Assembly (NCBI GenBank): GCA_024400895.1
Contig: JAKSMA010000145.1
Span: forward strand, 1-6,434
DNA: 6,434 bases
Direction of reading: 5' to 3'
Source: Muribaculaceae bacterium
GTDB lineage: Bacteria > Bacteroidota > Bacteroidia > Bacteroidales > Muribaculaceae
Position numbers and translations under genes: made by a program. The notes under the pieces are model-generated. The model was not told the DNA's origin, ran no database searches, and saw nothing but the letters and a program-made list of their open reading frames with translations. This document shows, in pieces, positions 5,466 to 6,434 of the stretch (positions are counted from its first letter, which is position 1; each line of letters begins with the position of its first letter).

Positions 5466-6434
5466 ATGGACCACCTTGTGAGATTTGCAGTGGGCACCTA
5501 CACGGTGCTGGGCGGCGAGGGAATTGTCACCTATTCGCTACAGCCACGCACGCTGGAAGTGAAGCGCCTCGGCTCTCTAAAGGTCGACAACCCGAGTTTT
5601 CTCACCATATCGCCCAATAATCGCCACATCTACGCTGTGGGCGAAAGCGGCAGCCAGTCGGAAGTGCACCACATCTGTGTTGAAGAAGATGCCACACTCA
5701 CAGCTGCGGAAAGTGTGCCTTCGGCCGACGACCCTTGCCACATTCTCCATCTCAGCGCTCGCACTATTGCCATTGCCAACTATAGTGGCGGCTCGGTCCA
5801 ACTCTTCGACATTGCCCCCGACGGCACCTTGAGTGCTTCGGCACAAGTGGTTGAATTTAGCGAAAGCGGTCCGTCGCCACGCCAGCAAAGCAGCCACATC
5901 CATTTCTGTGCCATCACCCCCGATGGCGAGTACCTGCTTGCCGACGACCTCGGTGGCGACTGCATCCACCATTTGAAAATAGTGAAGCGCGACGACGGCA
6001 CAGCACGCCTGCTGCGATTCGGAAAAACCGCTGTCCATCCCGAGGCGGGTCCGCGTCACATCAACTTCAGCCCTGACGGAAATTTCGCTTATCTCATCAC
6101 CGAGTTGAGCGATGAAGTGATGGTATTTCACTATCAGTGCGGAATGCTTTCGCTCATCCAAACCACCACAGCCGCTCCTGAGCCTGCCCACGCATCTGGC
6201 CACATCATGGTGCACCCCAATGGCAAGTGGCTCTACGCCAGCGTGCGTCGCACTGGCGATGGCATAGCCGTTTACCACATCGCCGACGATGGGCGACTCA
6301 CACAAGTGGCCTACACTCGCACAGGTCTGCACCCTCGCCACTTCAACATCACCCCCGATGGCCAACTGCTGCTCTGCGCCCTTCGCGACAGCGACACCAT
6401 CGACATCTACCATCTCAATCCCACCGACGGCACA
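5466..6434 (+). CDS. Lactonase family protein, seven-bladed beta-propeller (3' end missing)
   Basis: The frame is open from the ATG at 5466 to the window edge (323 codons, no stop), so the C-terminus is missing. Members have about 330-380 residues, so perhaps 10-60 residues are absent. The family includes E. coli 6-phosphogluconolactonase Pgl (YbhE) and fungal muconate-lactonizing enzymes. Blade motifs occur in order: GTYT (10-13), NPSFL (42-46), DDPCH (88-92), NYSGGSV (105-111), HIH (144-146), AGPRH (194-198), E213 in ITEL, and PRHF (290-293). Repeated SPNNRH/SPDGNF/HPNGKW/TPDGQL turns mark the blades. The His, Arg and Glu positions typical of the family are present. There is no signal peptide, so it is probably cytoplasmic. 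It follows pldA by 15 bases and is probably cotranscribed. 6-phosphogluconolactonase is the best-known activity, but the substrate cannot be fixed from sequence, so no gene symbol is given. Confidence 0.92.
   Translation, partial: MDHLVRFAVGTYTVLGGEGIVTYSLQPRTLEVKRLGSLKVDNPSFLTISPNNRHIYAVGESGSQSEVHHICVEEDATLTAAESVPSADDPCHILHLSARTIAIANYSGGSVQLFDIAPDGTLSASAQVVEFSESGPSPRQQSSHIHFCAITPDGEYLLADDLGGDCIHHLKIVKRDDGTARLLRFGKTAVHPEAGPRHINFSPDGNFAYLITELSDEVMVFHYQCGMLSLIQTTTAAPEPAHASGHIMVHPNGKWLYASVRRTGDGIAVYHIADDGRLTQVAYTRTGLHPRHFNITPDGQLLLCALRDSDTIDIYHLNPTDGT

Noticed and set aside
5577..6413. 278-codon minus-strand open frame opposite the lactonase gene
   Set aside because: It lies entirely antisense to a frame with clear lactonase motifs, has no promoter or start context, and its translation shows no family features. 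It is a by-product of the codon use of the real gene.

Overview
The window looks like chromosomal DNA of a Gram-negative member of the Bacteroidales. The support is: (i) four promoters with the Bacteroidetes -7 element TAnnTTTG, (ii) start codons with no Shine-Dalgarno sequence before them, (iii) signal peptides ending in AxAQ, (iv) a RecF of the Bacteroidetes type (GNNGMGKT Walker A, GSQGQ signature) and (v) an outer-membrane phospholipase that implies an outer membrane. I cannot settle the family (Muribaculaceae, Prevotellaceae or a relative) from this sequence alone.

Layout, left to right. Bases 1-299 carry no gene. They hold a 130-bp imperfect palindrome (8-137) and a strong hairpin terminator (228-267). 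A minus-strand gene (1061-300) encodes a GYF_2-domain protein with one membrane segment and a beta-rich C-terminal domain. A 585-bp gap follows (1062-1646). It holds that gene's promoter, about 430 bp of non-coding sequence with repeated palindromes and hairpins, and a clear intrinsic terminator for the next gene. That gene (2924-1647, minus) encodes an exported, lysine-rich coiled-coil protein of unknown function. Next on the minus strand is a two-gene operon, recF (4476-3355) and a DUF721/DciA-like gene (3358-3068), which overlap by four bases as ATGA. A 134-bp divergent intergenic region separates recF from a plus-strand pair: pldA (4611-5450) and, 15 bp downstream, a seven-bladed beta-propeller lactonase (5466 onward) that runs off the right edge.

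How the genes work together. RecF and the DUF721 protein are DNA replication and repair factors, and their pairing is conserved in several phyla. PldA hydrolyses phospholipids that reach the outer leaflet of the outer membrane. The lactonase is a predicted soluble enzyme whose functional link to PldA is unknown. The two minus-strand genes on the left look like independent envelope-associated transcription units, each with its own promoter.

The coding part is mostly ordinary core genome. The parts worth a second look are the two structured non-coding stretches (8-137 and 1236-1475), a recF promoter so close to the ATG that the mRNA may be leaderless, and the two uncharacterised envelope proteins. 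I saw no CRISPR array, tRNA, rRNA, transposase or defence system.
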